From contig NZ_BHWB01000004.1 in the NCBI RefSeq assembly GCF_003865075.1, positions 62,001 to 126,000 on the forward strand: a stretch of 64,000 nt of DNA, in the 5' to 3' direction. The notes under the pieces were generated by a model that worked only from the letters and a program-made list of their open reading frames with translations, had not been told where the DNA came from and made no database searches. Positions within the stretch are counted from its first letter, which is position 1. The number at the start of each line of letters is the position of its first letter. Positions 34,466 through 44,712 of the stretch are shown here, one piece after another. The translations under genes and the position numbers were made by a program. The stretch is from Bacteroides faecalis. Its GTDB lineage: Bacteria > Bacteroidota > Bacteroidia > Bacteroidales > Bacteroidaceae.

Positions 34466-35605
34466 TTATTCAAGAATTACTACGCGATTCAAGAAGTTCT
34501 TACCGAACATATTGTCAGTACCACCGTAACCGATAACTTCAAGTTGATCTTTGTTTACGCCTTCTTTAACCAAAGCATCATAAACTGCCTGAGCACGCTT
34601 ATCAGCTAATTTCTTATTCAAAGCAACGCTTCCGGTAGCCTTATCAGCATAACCAGCAATCTTGTACTTCTTATTCGGATTTTCCTTCATAACCTTAGCA
34701 GCTAATTTAAGATTAACCAATCCGTAATCATCAATAGTAGCCTTACCAATTTTGAAGAAGACAGCACGAGGACCTGGAACCTGAACAGTCTTAACAACTT
34801 CTCTCACTTCTGGTTTTACATTAGCCAAAGCTCTCTTAGCAGCATCTAAATCAGCTTTTGCTTTTTCCAACTGGCTTCTATAGCGATTAACCTCATCATT
34901 GATCGCATCCTGATCAACTCCGTTGCAAGAAATAAACTTCTTGCCACCGAAAGTATAAGTTACACCAGCAGTCAAAGAAACAGCACCATCAGTATAAGCA
35001 TTGCTATATTTACCAAAGATAGAAGGAGAAACCTCACCTCTAGCTTCAATATTAATATCCCAATAGTCATTTATATTGAACTGTCCCATCAAACCAACAG
35101 AACCATTAATCAATGCATTCAACTTATCTTGGTCACCATAAGTCTTAGCAAATGTCAAACCAGGACCTGCAAATACAGATAATGTAAACAAACGATCTGG
35201 GTTATAGCCACAAATAGAATTAGAAAGGTTATACAAAGCGTCTGCACGCAATGTAAAATACTTCTTATTCTTAATCTTGTACCATGTAGTCTGATTACCA
35301 ACAACGGTTTCTACACCATTCAAGTGTTTAGAGTTTAATGTACTCCACAAGCCTGCAACTTGTCCGCGGAATCCCCATGTAGGATTGACCCATTTACCCA
35401 GTGAAACATGGATCAGCGGTGTAATAGCCTTACCCAAGCCATAGTCACTGTTATCCGGATTTACACAAACCTGAGCTCCTCCACCAACACTGATAAAGAT
35501 ATTATCTTTGAATCTCTCGCTGGTGAATTTCTCTTTAGTCTGTGCGTTTGCTGTAACAGCAGCACCCGCCAACAGTAAAGATAATATTACTAACTTACTT
35601 TTCAT
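34466..35605 (-). CDS. OmpA-family outer-membrane protein
   Basis: The 379-residue protein has a signal peptide (LVILSLLLAGAAVTANAQ), a beta-barrel of about 200 residues, a coiled-coil linker (QLEKAKADLDAAKRALANV) and a C-terminal OmpA-like peptidoglycan-binding domain with YKIAGYADKATGS and LADKRAQAVYDALVKEGV. It ties the outer membrane to the wall and is usually one of the most abundant Bacteroides outer-membrane proteins. It is the last gene of a same-strand block of envelope genes, followed by a strong terminator. Confidence 0.93.
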   Translation of the reverse strand: MKSKLVILSLLLAGAAVTANAQTKEKFTSERFKDNIFISVGGGAQVCVNPDNSDYGLGKAITPLIHVSLGKWVNPTWGFRGQVAGLWSTLNSKHLNGVETVVGNQTTWYKIKNKKYFTLRADALYNLSNSICGYNPDRLFTLSVFAGPGLTFAKTYGDQDKLNALINGSVGLMGQFNINDYWDINIEARGEVSPSIFGKYSNAYTDGAVSLTAGVTYTFGGKKFISCNGVDQDAINDEVNRYRSQLEKAKADLDAAKRALANVKPEVREVVKTVQVPGPRAVFFKIGKATIDDYGLVNLKLAAKVMKENPNKKYKIAGYADKATGSVALNKKLADKRAQAVYDALVKEGVNKDQLEVIGYGGTDNMFGKNFLNRVVILE

Positions 35606-35659
35606 TGTTTTCTTAGTTTTAAATCGTTTAACTCTTTTATCTTATTTGTCCCAACCCAC

Positions 35660-36403
35660 TTACTTCAAATAAATCTTATAAGCAAGTCCACCGGTAAAAT
35701 ACTTCATTCTTTGCATTTCTACCTGCAGATGCAAGTGGTTGAAAAGCAAATAGGTAGCACCTAACGCAAAATCTTTTGAATCATATTCTGCAATCAATCT
35801 CAAATCCGGTGCAAATGTTGGATTATAACTAATACCTGCTGCGATTCCATTCAGCTTATACTCCAATCTTTTATTATATAAATAAGAAAGGTGTATTCCA
35901 ATCTCTTCCTTTCCGATAGAAACATGCTTTGTTGCTGCAACATAAAAGCGGCAAAAATACCCATTTCCCGAAGTGGAATTAATCACATCGCCGGAGGAAG
36001 TAAAAGGATCCGAAGTTCCAAATACCACAGCTGGCATATATTTCCAAAATTGTCCTTCTTTCAAAGCTCGCAATCGAACAGAAAAATATCTATCCTGATT
36101 CGTAAAACCTGTGTAACCATAAGGTTTTAACCCTAATGCTTCCGCTTTAAAAAGTGTACACGTATATGCCACTTCTAACCAAGGGAAGAAAGTTACATTC
36201 AAGTAATAATTGTACGTATGATAGTACCATGTAGGAGGAGTTATCTCCTTATTCATAAAATTGGCACCTAGCATTACTGTTTTATCCTTTTGCATTTCTG
36301 CCGAAGGAGCATGCAATAATCCCGTAGTTCCGTAAGTTAATTGAGCCGAAAGCACACCAGCAGTGCATAAGAAGAATAATGCTAATATCAATCTTTTAAT
36401 CAT
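35660..36403 (-). CDS. YjbH-domain outer-membrane protein
   Basis: About 247 residues from the ATG at 36403 (MIKRLILALFFLCTAG, signal peptide ending in LSAQ); the frame extends 11 codons upstream, but those residues precede the signal. LTYGTTGLLHAPSAEMQKD followed by alternating amphipathic strands matches the beta-rich YjbH family linked to exopolysaccharide secretion. It stands between an OmpA protein and a lipoprotein; a second YjbH-like gene lies two genes upstream. Confidence 0.75.
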   Translation of the reverse strand: MIKRLILALFFLCTAGVLSAQLTYGTTGLLHAPSAEMQKDKTVMLGANFMNKEITPPTWYYHTYNYYLNVTFFPWLEVAYTCTLFKAEALGLKPYGYTGFTNQDRYFSVRLRALKEGQFWKYMPAVVFGTSDPFTSSGDVINSTSGNGYFCRFYVAATKHVSIGKEEIGIHLSYLYNKRLEYKLNGIAAGISYNPTFAPDLRLIAEYDSKDFALGATYLLFNHLHLQVEMQRMKYFTGGLAYKIYLK

Positions 36404-36456
36404 TACATTCCTTTCTATTAATGTACTTTCGGTCAAAATCTCTTTATTTCAAAGAA

Positions 36457-37899
36457 TTATTCAAAATCAATGATACCACCACCAGCGTTCAAATCATCAC
36501 CATGAGCATGACCATGACCATGGCTATAATCTGTACAATTAGCTTTATAATTATATCCGATATATTCTACAAATTCAACTTCATAGTCTTTACCACTAAT
36601 TTTCATTGTAACGACATAAGTTTGACGAACTTGCTCAACTTCAATATAATTCAAGTTAGAATGTGCATCTACTAAAACATTTTGTTTGTCTTCTTTTTCC
36701 TGATAACCAATTGAAGGAAGATTAACTCCATTCATTACTTGATTTTCAATAAAGTTTGTAATCTGATAAATAGCTGCATTTTTCACAGTTGCATCTGTAA
36801 TATCAGCGAATACAACTTCCAAAGATTTTGTATATGCAGAACCAAATTGCTGAGTAGTAACAAATGGGAATTCTTTAGCTACATTAGCTGTATTGCAGTA
36901 TTTTTTGCTGCTATCTTCACCAATGTTTGGTAATTCTTTTTTATCAACAATCGGTTTATCATAAGAGATAGTTCCTTCTGTAGAGCCACCTTCACTTGTA
37001 GGCAATCCAATTTTGAACGTAGAGAAGTGATAAATATAAGCAACATATAAATTAGCAGCCTTCTTCTCAACTCTTGCTTGACCATCTGCTACCCAGCTAC
37101 CATCAGCTTTTTCAAAAAGAACTTTCAAACCGCCTTCGCCTACCAAAGCATCAGGATATGAGAATTCGATTTCCAATGGAATTTCAAATACTGTACCGTC
37201 AGGTTTACCTTCATAAACACGAACAGCAGATGCTTCTTCTTCTGTTACCAAAGGTGCACGTTCAATAGTAATAGTCTTAGCTATAAACTTACCTTCCGCA
37301 TCTTTACCAAATGCTCCTTGAGGAACAATCAGTTTATCAGTCGTTGTACCCTTACCGTCTGCTGAAGCACCATCAATTGTGATAATTTGTTCAGTGTCAC
37401 CTGCTACAATTTCTTCTGCAACACCTTGAATTGCTTTAGATTTCAATAAGAAATCAAGGTGAGTAGCAATTGTCTGATTGTCAAATGCTGCAAACTGTAA
37501 TTCAGTCTGTGTACTTCTGTTATTGTAACCATTAGCCGTTACATCTACAGTATAGGAGCCACAAACACTCTTAATCAAAGCATCGATTTCAGCCTGTGAA
37601 GCTCCATCTTTTGTTTTGAATTCATACTTGACAGAAAAAAGTCCCATTGCATCTGTAGTAGTTGTTTGTACTCCAGCAGCAGCCGGTCCAGTAACAGTAA
37701 CAACTGCATTCTCTATTCCTTTCAAACTCGTTGAGTTTGCAATAGAACCAGAGATTACATAATTTACACTTTTAGAAGAGGTATCAATCACTGTTTTGAT
37801 GTCCTCCTTTTCATAGCAGCTTGTCAATGTTCCCAAGACAGCTACAAAGCATAACGCTAACTTAGCGCCTAGCCCGAAAAATTTACTATTCATTTTCAT
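36457..37899 (-). CDS. Lipoprotein with Ig-like domain and His-rich C-terminus
   Basis: A 480-residue lipoprotein (lipobox LTSC within VAVLGTLTSCYEKED). Residues about 45-140 form a carboxypeptidase-regulatory/Ig-like domain (VNYVISGSIANSTSLKGIENA, then AVVTVTGP), typical of DUF3869-type Bacteroides proteins. The C-terminus contains DYSHGHGHAHGDD, a likely metal-binding tail. It is placed between two YjbH-like outer-membrane genes and may work with them; the function is unknown. Confidence 0.75.
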   Translation of the reverse strand: MKMNSKFFGLGAKLALCFVAVLGTLTSCYEKEDIKTVIDTSSKSVNYVISGSIANSTSLKGIENAVVTVTGPAAAGVQTTTTDAMGLFSVKYEFKTKDGASQAEIDALIKSVCGSYTVDVTANGYNNRSTQTELQFAAFDNQTIATHLDFLLKSKAIQGVAEEIVAGDTEQIITIDGASADGKGTTTDKLIVPQGAFGKDAEGKFIAKTITIERAPLVTEEEASAVRVYEGKPDGTVFEIPLEIEFSYPDALVGEGGLKVLFEKADGSWVADGQARVEKKAANLYVAYIYHFSTFKIGLPTSEGGSTEGTISYDKPIVDKKELPNIGEDSSKKYCNTANVAKEFPFVTTQQFGSAYTKSLEVVFADITDATVKNAAIYQITNFIENQVMNGVNLPSIGYQEKEDKQNVLVDAHSNLNYIEVEQVRQTYVVTMKISGKDYEVEFVEYIGYNYKANCTDYSHGHGHAHGDDLNAGGGIIDFE

Positions 37900-37909
37900 C
37901 TCAATAAAA

Positions 37910-39160
37910 TTAATAATTCACTAATTCCGATTTAATAAAATATGGGTTTAAACTATTATTATGCATTATATTATCACTTGGTGACGTTCTATACGTCTTA
38001 TAATAATTTCGCTCATTACCCGCATTGTACACCATTCCAAAATTTTCAGAAGGAGTTACACGCGGAATATATCCTTTTCTCTTATATCTATATGGAGGCA
38101 GAGCAATCTGAAAACGGAAACCGGCATTCGCTCTAATCCCTCTATTTGCTTTTTCTCCATAAAATCCGATTGACACATATTTAAAATGACGTATCATATC
38201 ACACCGGATACTTTTTTCACCTTGTATATGTTGAATCAACTTCACGCTTGTTTGTAAGTTATAATAAGGCCAAAAGAAATTGGCTCCTATATGCCAAGTC
38301 CAAACTTTTCTAGAATCAAAGTGGCAAGTAAAAGCATCCCAATAACAAGCCCCCGTATACCCCACCCGTCCTTCAAAAGAAAAACGTTGATCCATCTTCA
38401 ACACATGCATAGCGCTTAAATCAACTCCATAACGATTCGCCATAAAATGTCCAACTGACAATGTAGCCCACGTATTATAAGGAAGCCGCACCGTTTGCGA
38501 TAAACTCACACATCCCGGATGAACCCTATCATAGACATTATGAACAGCCTCGGACATCATTTCAAATCCATCGTTATATATAGGTATAACCATTTGTGCT
38601 GTTAATGACATACCCTTCCAAAAAGAGACCTCTATTGTAGGAGATAGATTGAATAATACCTGATAAACTTGCGTAATTACCAAATTCTTCAATGACAACT
38701 CCGGATATACTACAATATCCACCTTAAATAAAGAGCTATTTTCTTTTTTTATCTTTCGTGCCTGTTTCCACGCATCACCTAAATTGTAACTAACATTCCA
38801 ATCCTGGCGAGTTGCTTCCGGCAGGCTATCTGCCTTAGTTGGTTGGTAAAATAGAGAAATCTGAGGTACATTATTATCCAGAACTATGATCCGACATGAT
38901 TTTCCATCTGGTAATCCAGTTTTTTGAATCACATCAACAGCTTTACCAATTCCAACGCCTTGCAAACGATATGCGGAATTCTGTATGGTATAAATCCGTT
39001 CTTTATCATCTTCTGTACACCCAACATTTTCAAATCCCATCTTTACTAAAGTGCTAACCGTACTTTCCTCACTCTGGCAAACTCCCTTAAAAGAGAACAA
39101 ACAGAATAGAAAGAATATAGCATTACGCGTCAAGTCTTTAGTAATTAGACATTTATTCAT
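37910..39160 (-). CDS. Large YjbH-like outer-membrane protein
   Basis: About 416 residues after the preferred ATG at 39160 (an ATG 7 codons earlier is possible); the signal is AIFFLFCLFSFKGVCQ. After a globular N-terminal portion (about 110 residues) the rest is rich in amphipathic strands with many Tyr and Trp, ending in a C-terminal aromatic residue, as in YjbH-type barrels. It is 10 bp upstream of the His-tailed lipoprotein, so the two are co-transcribed. Family assignment is moderate. Confidence 0.6.
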   Translation of the reverse strand: MNKCLITKDLTRNAIFFLFCLFSFKGVCQSEESTVSTLVKMGFENVGCTEDDKERIYTIQNSAYRLQGVGIGKAVDVIQKTGLPDGKSCRIIVLDNNVPQISLFYQPTKADSLPEATRQDWNVSYNLGDAWKQARKIKKENSSLFKVDIVVYPELSLKNLVITQVYQVLFNLSPTIEVSFWKGMSLTAQMVIPIYNDGFEMMSEAVHNVYDRVHPGCVSLSQTVRLPYNTWATLSVGHFMANRYGVDLSAMHVLKMDQRFSFEGRVGYTGACYWDAFTCHFDSRKVWTWHIGANFFWPYYNLQTSVKLIQHIQGEKSIRCDMIRHFKYVSIGFYGEKANRGIRANAGFRFQIALPPYRYKRKGYIPRVTPSENFGMVYNAGNERNYYKTYRTSPSDNIMHNNSLNPYFIKSELVNY

Positions 39161-39485
39161 GTTTGAGTTTATATATCTCATTAGTTTTATTTTATATTCC
39201 CCCCTTCGTAAAAAAAATACAACGCAAAAATAGGCAGATTTTTAATAATGGCAAAGAATTTTATATGAAAAAATAACATATTGTACTATTTTTCTCACTG
39301 ATCGACTATAAAAACATAAAATATAGCCATATCCCCCGATAAATAAGCGAAAGTGCGGAGTAAGATTCAGAATTAAAAACAAAAAAGAAGCTGTCCCGAA
39401 TACCAAGATAAAGACCGGTTTCAGCGACAGCTCCATTTTTAAGTTATTTGTTCCTTAAAATTCGAAAAACCATCAAAAAAGGACT
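39161..39485. other. Gap between envelope genes and PCMD gene
   Basis: Contains the terminator at 39381-39432 and a poorly coding AT-rich region. A minus-strand open frame at 39242-39436 reads through that terminator and does not resemble a protein. No clear promoter was found for the YjbH-like gene. Confidence 0.4.
39381..39432 (-). terminator. Terminator after the PCMD gene
   Basis: AGCTGTC (39389-39395) pairs with GACAGCT (39426-39432); an inner helix (CGAA/TTCG-like) is also possible. On the minus strand the stem is followed by TCTTTTTTG. It lies about 50 bp after the PCMD stop. Confidence 0.65.
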
Positions 39486-40454
39486 TTAGTAGACCAATTT
39501 CACGTTATCAATCCATAATGAATTACCGGGAGAACCGATATATGCTCCTCCATGGCTCGACGTAAACTGAAGATACAAATGAGTAGGAACATCATTTTCA
39601 TCTCCCCACGCAACCTCATGTATAGGAACGCTTTCTCCTTTACTATTCACTGTATAATTTTCAGTAACCCCCAAACGCATCATGTGTGACTTATATTCAG
39701 GACGTTTTGTGATATCACCATACATAATTTCATACGTAGCATTATTTTTCCAATCTGTAGTATGATAGTAATAAGTCACCATGGTCCCAATACGCTTTGC
39801 ATAAACGTTTCCATCCGCATCTTCCCAACGTTTTTGTAGAAATAAAATAGCAGCCGGAAAGTCTTTACCTGGCACATCTGTGATTTTACTGAATCCAGTA
39901 GCACGAATACGATTTTCTCTATCAGACATCTTCACTTTATAATCAAACTGAAGAGCTACCGGCTTCTTCGTAAACGGAATGCCTGTTTGCAACATCTTCT
40001 CCGGATTTTTCGTACCTTTAATAGGTTCGTGCACAGATCCGGTGAAAATAGAGCCGGCAGCCAACACTGTTATATTAACCACCCCCAACACTTTCACACT
40101 TTCCATACGCGTATCCAACCGGGCACAATAACCATTTCCTCTTTTTTCAGGAAAAACAGATGTGTTCGTTTTCGTAATACCCGCAACTTTAGCCATTACG
40201 TTTGAAGTACCCCATGGCGAACCGCCCATGTTTTTATAAGGCTGATCCCCTTTAATCACAGCCGTCGGAGCTATCTCATATACATTCTTCGTATTTCCTC
40301 CAATAATTCCCGATTCCTTTATCTGGCGATCAACCCATTGGTCCATATCACCAAAAGGGAGCATTTCAACCACTGGTTGAGCCATTACAGGTAAAGAGAT
40401 AAAAAATGCCATAAAAACGACAAAAAACAAGCGATGAACCATATTCTGAATCAT
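39486..40454 (-). CDS. PCMD-domain secreted protein
   Basis: The 322-residue protein has a signal peptide (LFFVVFMAFFISLPVMAQ) and a beta-sandwich resembling the PCMD (putative carbohydrate metabolism) domain: the N-terminal PFGDMDQWVDRQIKESGIIGG, the central LQFDYKVKM, and the end SSHGGAYIGSPGNSLWIDNVKLVY. It probably acts at or outside the outer membrane. Only 17 bp separate it from the upstream sulfotransferase gene, so the two share a transcript; a link to the sulfated product is inference. Confidence 0.78.
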   Translation of the reverse strand: MIQNMVHRLFFVVFMAFFISLPVMAQPVVEMLPFGDMDQWVDRQIKESGIIGGNTKNVYEIAPTAVIKGDQPYKNMGGSPWGTSNVMAKVAGITKTNTSVFPEKRGNGYCARLDTRMESVKVLGVVNITVLAAGSIFTGSVHEPIKGTKNPEKMLQTGIPFTKKPVALQFDYKVKMSDRENRIRATGFSKITDVPGKDFPAAILFLQKRWEDADGNVYAKRIGTMVTYYYHTTDWKNNATYEIMYGDITKRPEYKSHMMRLGVTENYTVNSKGESVPIHEVAWGDENDVPTHLYLQFTSSHGGAYIGSPGNSLWIDNVKLVY

Positions 40455-40471
40455 TAATATCTTTCCTTTCT

Positions 40472-41578
40472 TTATAAATTATAATCCCATTGTTTCAAAG
40501 CGAAGTCCCAATTGTCTTCTACCAATCGGATAGTTCGATCATCATATTTATACTTATTCTTTTTATATCCCTTCTTCCCACCGACATATTTTTCAATATC
40601 AGCTTGCGCTTCGGTAAAACCCGGAATAGAAAGTGATTTATAAATATTCTCCGTCATCCCCATAGCATCCGCTTCAAAATCTTCAAATTTCACTTCTATC
40701 AGATTGCCTTCAGGAATAAACTTTTTATCCGATTCATATTTATGATAAAGCTTTGCATAAATAGAAAGGATATTTTCCTCAATTTGTTCATTACTGATAT
40801 CTTCCAATTTCAAAGGTTGAATCGTATTTGTAAAAAAACTACGAGTCGATTCAAACACCGTATACGGATTACGCATCAGATAAATGAACTTAGCGTTGGG
40901 AAACATCTTCACTAACTCCTTCACTCTACCCGTATGAGGTGGATTCTTGCTAAGGAATTGAGTCCCCTTGGTATTCCACAATGAAATCTTAATCAATTTA
41001 GTAAACACCTCCTCAAAAACTTTCAATTCAGCTTCCGTTATATCATCAAACAACAGATATTTATCTGCATACTCTTGCTGATACTTAGGAAGAAACCAAA
41101 AGTTATAATAAGTATAAGGCATCATATTGGCCAGTGCGAATTCCTCCTCCTGAGGAAGATCTACTGCCAACTCCATATTATCTGTCGGACGTTTATCCGG
41201 CATCAGCCAACTCATATTTTTTTTGAAGAAAGGCTGTCCCCACATCATCAAATGCGGAAACACTGTTTGATAAGTGGTATTATAGCCAAAATGTTTATCA
41301 CAAGAAAAAACATTATGAACAAAAGTCGTCCCACTTCTCCAATGCCCCAGAATAAACACAGGATCATGCTCCAAAGGCTGATTTGCCAATAACTTCTCAT
41401 AGCGTTTATTCTGCAAAGTAGCCAGAGGAGACAATAACTGACACACCGCTTTAGTCAGTCGATACTTTCCTTTATAGGCAGCATCAATTTCACGATTAGC
41501 AGTAATGGACTTAAACGTTTTCCAATCAGCCCCTACTAAGGTATTAATCGGAAGTTTATTAAATTCAAGTAATCCCAT
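40472..41578 (-). CDS. PAPS-dependent sulfotransferase
   Basis: A 368-residue cytoplasmic sulfotransferase. The 5'-phosphosulfate-binding loop is FILGHWRSGTTFVHNVFS and the 3'-phosphate loop FIYLMRNPYTVFESTRSFF; the catalytic site region is NPPHTGRVKELV. It lies immediately downstream of genes for PAPS synthesis (cysN, cysD, cysC), which strongly suggests PAPS as donor. In B. thetaiotaomicron a sulfotransferase in the same context (BT_0416) was reported to sulfonate cholesterol and related steroids; this gene is a probable ortholog, but the acceptor cannot be proved from sequence. Confidence 0.88.
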   Translation of the reverse strand: MGLLEFNKLPINTLVGADWKTFKSITANREIDAAYKGKYRLTKAVCQLLSPLATLQNKRYEKLLANQPLEHDPVFILGHWRSGTTFVHNVFSCDKHFGYNTTYQTVFPHLMMWGQPFFKKNMSWLMPDKRPTDNMELAVDLPQEEEFALANMMPYTYYNFWFLPKYQQEYADKYLLFDDITEAELKVFEEVFTKLIKISLWNTKGTQFLSKNPPHTGRVKELVKMFPNAKFIYLMRNPYTVFESTRSFFTNTIQPLKLEDISNEQIEENILSIYAKLYHKYESDKKFIPEGNLIEVKFEDFEADAMGMTENIYKSLSIPGFTEAQADIEKYVGGKKGYKKNKYKYDDRTIRLVEDNWDFALKQWDYNL

Positions 41579-41679
41579 TTTATATAATGGTTAATGGATA
41601 ATGGATAATGAATTAATTGTATCACAATAATATATTATCAAATATTCCGGTTCAACATTTCACTTTTCTATATCTTTAT

Positions 41680-43143
41680 TTATTTTATCACCTTCACAGC
41701 GAAGCCCTGACGTTTTAATTCCTCCACGGCTTTTTCCACAGCATCATAATGTTCAGGAGAGATTCCTAATTTTGATAAATCCAATACGGGAATATCATCC
41801 GTACTGTTCATATCCTTCATCTCAACCCGGTCAATAATCATACCTACAGCAGAAGTATTATTGGTAATCGGATCGATTAATATAAAAGAGCCACAAGATT
41901 TATTCTTCTGATATGGATCAAAGAAAAGTTCTTTAGCAGTTGTCAGAACAACACGCGCTATCTGATTCAATTGCAAAGGCAAAGTCTCTTTAGTTAATTG
42001 ACCGTCCTCTAAAGATAAATGTTCCATCGTATTCACATCTACCTTATATTTAATCGAATCAATTCGCGTACGGCTCAGATTCGTTGTCTGTTTGATAAAG
42101 AAAGACTTATTAACATCCATCGGTTCTTCATCCATCCAAACCATCATTGCCTCAAAATTACGATCTATAATAGGCAGATTATCAGGATGTACCAACATCT
42201 CACCACGAGAGACATCAATCTCATCTTCCAAAGTCAATGTTACAGATTGAGGTGGAAAGGCATAATCCAACTCACCGTCATATGTAACGATACTTTTGAT
42301 TTTCGAAGTCTTACCGGAAGGCAATGCCATCACCGTATCTCCTTTACGTATAATGCCTGATGCAACTTTACCGCAAAAACCTCTAAAGTTAAGATTAGGA
42401 CGAAGCACATATTGCACCGGGAAACGGAAATCCTTAAAGTTATGATCATTATCAATATGAACCGTTTCCAAGAAATCGAGCAAAGAAATTCCTTTATACC
42501 ATGGAGTACGTTCAGATTTGTCAACTACATTATCACCGTCCAAAGCAGATAGCGGAATACAATTCACATCCGGAATACCCAAGGGAGCCACAAATTTCTT
42601 ATATTCTGCAACGATTTCATTAAAGCGTTCTTCTGAAAAACCGACCAAGTCCATCTTGTTTACAGCCAACACCACATGCTTAATCCCCAGTAAAGAAACC
42701 AGGAAAGTATGACGGCGCGTTTGCGTAATCACTCCTGTACGGGCATCCACTAGAATAATTGCAAGGTTAGCGGTAGAACCACCTGTAATCATATTACGAG
42801 TATACTGTTCATGCCCCGGAGTATCTGCAATAATAAACTTACGACCATTCGTAGAAAAATAACGGTATGCCACATCAATTGTAATACCCTGCTCACGTTC
42901 AGCTTTCAAACCGTCAAGCAATAAGGCATAATCGATATGTTCTCCAGCATTACCAACACGCTTACTATCACGTTCCAACGCATCCAGCTGATCTTCATAC
43001 AGTTTCTTACTATCAAATAACAGACGTCCGATCAATGTCGATTTACCATCATCCACCGATCCGGCTGTCAGCAATCTCAATAAGTCTTTCTGTTCATCTT
43101 TATCCAGAAAAGCCTTTATATCTAACTTATTTTCTGCCATCAC
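41680..43143 (-). CDS. cysN: Sulfate adenylyltransferase subunit 1 (GTPase)
   Basis: CysN uses GTP hydrolysis to drive formation of APS from sulfate and ATP by CysD. The 487-residue protein is EF-Tu-like: P-loop [27 protein letters not shown], the NKMD guanine motif in [11 protein letters not shown], then beta-barrel domains 2 and 3. It follows cysD by 10 bp and lacks any fused APS-kinase domain, consistent with the separate cysC gene nearby. Confidence 0.96.
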   Translation of the reverse strand: MMAENKLDIKAFLDKDEQKDLLRLLTAGSVDDGKSTLIGRLLFDSKKLYEDQLDALERDSKRVGNAGEHIDYALLLDGLKAEREQGITIDVAYRYFSTNGRKFIIADTPGHEQYTRNMITGGSTANLAIILVDARTGVITQTRRHTFLVSLLGIKHVVLAVNKMDLVGFSEERFNEIVAEYKKFVAPLGIPDVNCIPLSALDGDNVVDKSERTPWYKGISLLDFLETVHIDNDHNFKDFRFPVQYVLRPNLNFRGFCGKVASGIIRKGDTVMALPSGKTSKIKSIVTYDGELDYAFPPQSVTLTLEDEIDVSRGEMLVHPDNLPIIDRNFEAMMVWMDEEPMDVNKSFFIKQTTNLSRTRIDSIKYKVDVNTMEHLSLEDGQLTKETLPLQLNQIARVVLTTAKELFFDPYQKNKSCGSFILIDPITNNTSAVGMIIDRVEMKDMNSTDDIPVLDLSKLGISPEHYDAVEKAVEELKRQGFAVKVIK

Positions 43144-43153
43144 TTTCTAGAAT

Positions 43154-44062
43154 TTAAAAATATCCTTCACGTTTTTTCTGCTCCATACTCGCTTCCTGGT
43201 CAAAGTCAATCACACGAGTTGTACGCTCACTCTTAGTTGTAGTCATCATCTCTTCTACAATCTCCTCAATAGTAGCTGCTTCACTTTCAACAGCACCTGT
43301 TAGTGGCCAACATCCCAAGGTACGGAAGCGAACCATTTTCATTTCAATCTGGTCACGATATTTCTCTGGCAAACGATCGTCATCCGCCATAATCAGATTA
43401 CCGTCAATAGTGACAACCGGACGTTCTTTCGCATAATATAAAGGAACAATAGGAATATTTTCCAAACGAATATATTGCCAGATATCCAACTCGGTCCAGT
43501 TACTCAACGGAAACACACGAATACTTTCCCCTTTATGTACTCTGGCATTATAGATATCCCACAACTCCGGACGCTGATTTTTGGGATCCCACTGATGAAA
43601 CTTATCGCGGAAAGAAAATATTCTCTCTTTAGCACGAGATTTCTCCTCATCACGACGTGCACCTCCAAAGGCAGCATCAAACTTATATTTATCCAACGAA
43701 TGAAGCAAAGCCTGTGTTTTCATCAGGTCTGTATGCACTTTACTTCCATGCGTAAAAGGTCCTACTCCTGCATGAAAAGCTTCCATATTACTTTCTACAA
43801 TCAGATTCCAACCATACTTCTTTGCGTATTCATCCCGAAATTGAATCATTTCCTTAAACTTCCATTTCGAATCGATATGCATCAATGGGAATGGTACTTT
43901 TCCTGGATAAAACGCTTTTTCAGCCAGACGTACCATCACTGAAGAATCCTTACCGATACTATAAAGCATCACAGGATTCTCAAATTCCGCAGCCACCTCG
44001 CGGATAATATGAATAGACTCAGCTTCGAGTTCCTTCAAGTGGCTTAATTTATATTCTTCCAT
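43154..44062 (-). CDS. cysD: Sulfate adenylyltransferase subunit 2
   Basis: CysD carries the ATP-pyrophosphatase active site that makes APS. The 302 residues have the family's PP-loop motif [21 protein letters not shown], the [11 protein letters not shown] segment, the [21 protein letters not shown] region and [11 protein letters not shown]. It lies 16 bp after cysC and 10 bp before cysN. Confidence 0.97.
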   Translation of the reverse strand: MEEYKLSHLKELEAESIHIIREVAAEFENPVMLYSIGKDSSVMVRLAEKAFYPGKVPFPLMHIDSKWKFKEMIQFRDEYAKKYGWNLIVESNMEAFHAGVGPFTHGSKVHTDLMKTQALLHSLDKYKFDAAFGGARRDEEKSRAKERIFSFRDKFHQWDPKNQRPELWDIYNARVHKGESIRVFPLSNWTELDIWQYIRLENIPIVPLYYAKERPVVTIDGNLIMADDDRLPEKYRDQIEMKMVRFRTLGCWPLTGAVESEAATIEEIVEEMMTTTKSERTTRVIDFDQEASMEQKKREGYF

Positions 44063-44078
44063 TACTTTAATAATGATT

Positions 44079-44696
44079 TTATTCTACTTCAACAGTTCTT
44101 TTCACCTTAGGCAAAATAAGCTCCAACAGACGTTTCACAGATTCTTCCAAAGTCAGCTTTGACGTATCCAATGACAAAGCCGGATGATTCGGGACCTCAA
44201 AAGGAGCCGATATTCCGGTAAAATTCTTTATTTCCCCTTTTCGTGCTTTGGCATATAAACCTTTAACATCACGTTTTTCGCACTCTTCCAAAGGAGTACT
44301 CACGAAAATCTCTAAAAAATCATCCTGTCCGATAATATTAGCCGCCATCTCACGAATGTCATTATTGGGACTAATAAATGCAGCGATAGTGATAATACCA
44401 CTATCAAGAAATAATTTAGAAACTTCAGCAATACGACGGATGTTCTCCACTCGATCAGCTTCCGAAAATCCCAAATTATTATTAATTCCACTACGGATAT
44501 TATCTCCATCCAGAATTCTACAAAGCAATCCGCGCTTATGCAGTTCCCGTTCCAGAGCGATAGCAATCGTACTCTTTCCCGAACCACTCAACCCGGTGAA
44601 CCAGATCATCACACTATGCTGACCTAACAGTTCTTCTTTGTCCTGTCGTGTCATCATACGGTCAAATATAGGATATATATGATTTTTCTCTTCCAT
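44079..44696 (-). CDS. cysC: Adenylylsulfate kinase
   Basis: CysC phosphorylates APS to PAPS, the universal sulfo-donor. The 205-residue protein has the P-loop [42 protein letters not shown] and the mobile-loop segment [18 protein letters not shown]. In this locus PAPS goes to the adjacent sulfotransferase; no PAPS reductase (CysH) or sulfite reductase genes are nearby, so assimilation to cysteine is not obviously the purpose. Confidence 0.96.
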   Translation of the reverse strand: MEEKNHIYPIFDRMMTRQDKEELLGQHSVMIWFTGLSGSGKSTIAIALERELHKRGLLCRILDGDNIRSGINNNLGFSEADRVENIRRIAEVSKLFLDSGIITIAAFISPNNDIREMAANIIGQDDFLEIFVSTPLEECEKRDVKGLYAKARKGEIKNFTGISAPFEVPNHPALSLDTSKLTLEESVKRLLELILPKVKRTVEVE

Positions 44697-44712
44697 CTAT
44701 ACAATTAGTTTA

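Noticed and set aside
39242..39436. 64-residue minus-strand ORF
   Set aside because: It crosses a terminator hairpin and its composition does not look like protein.
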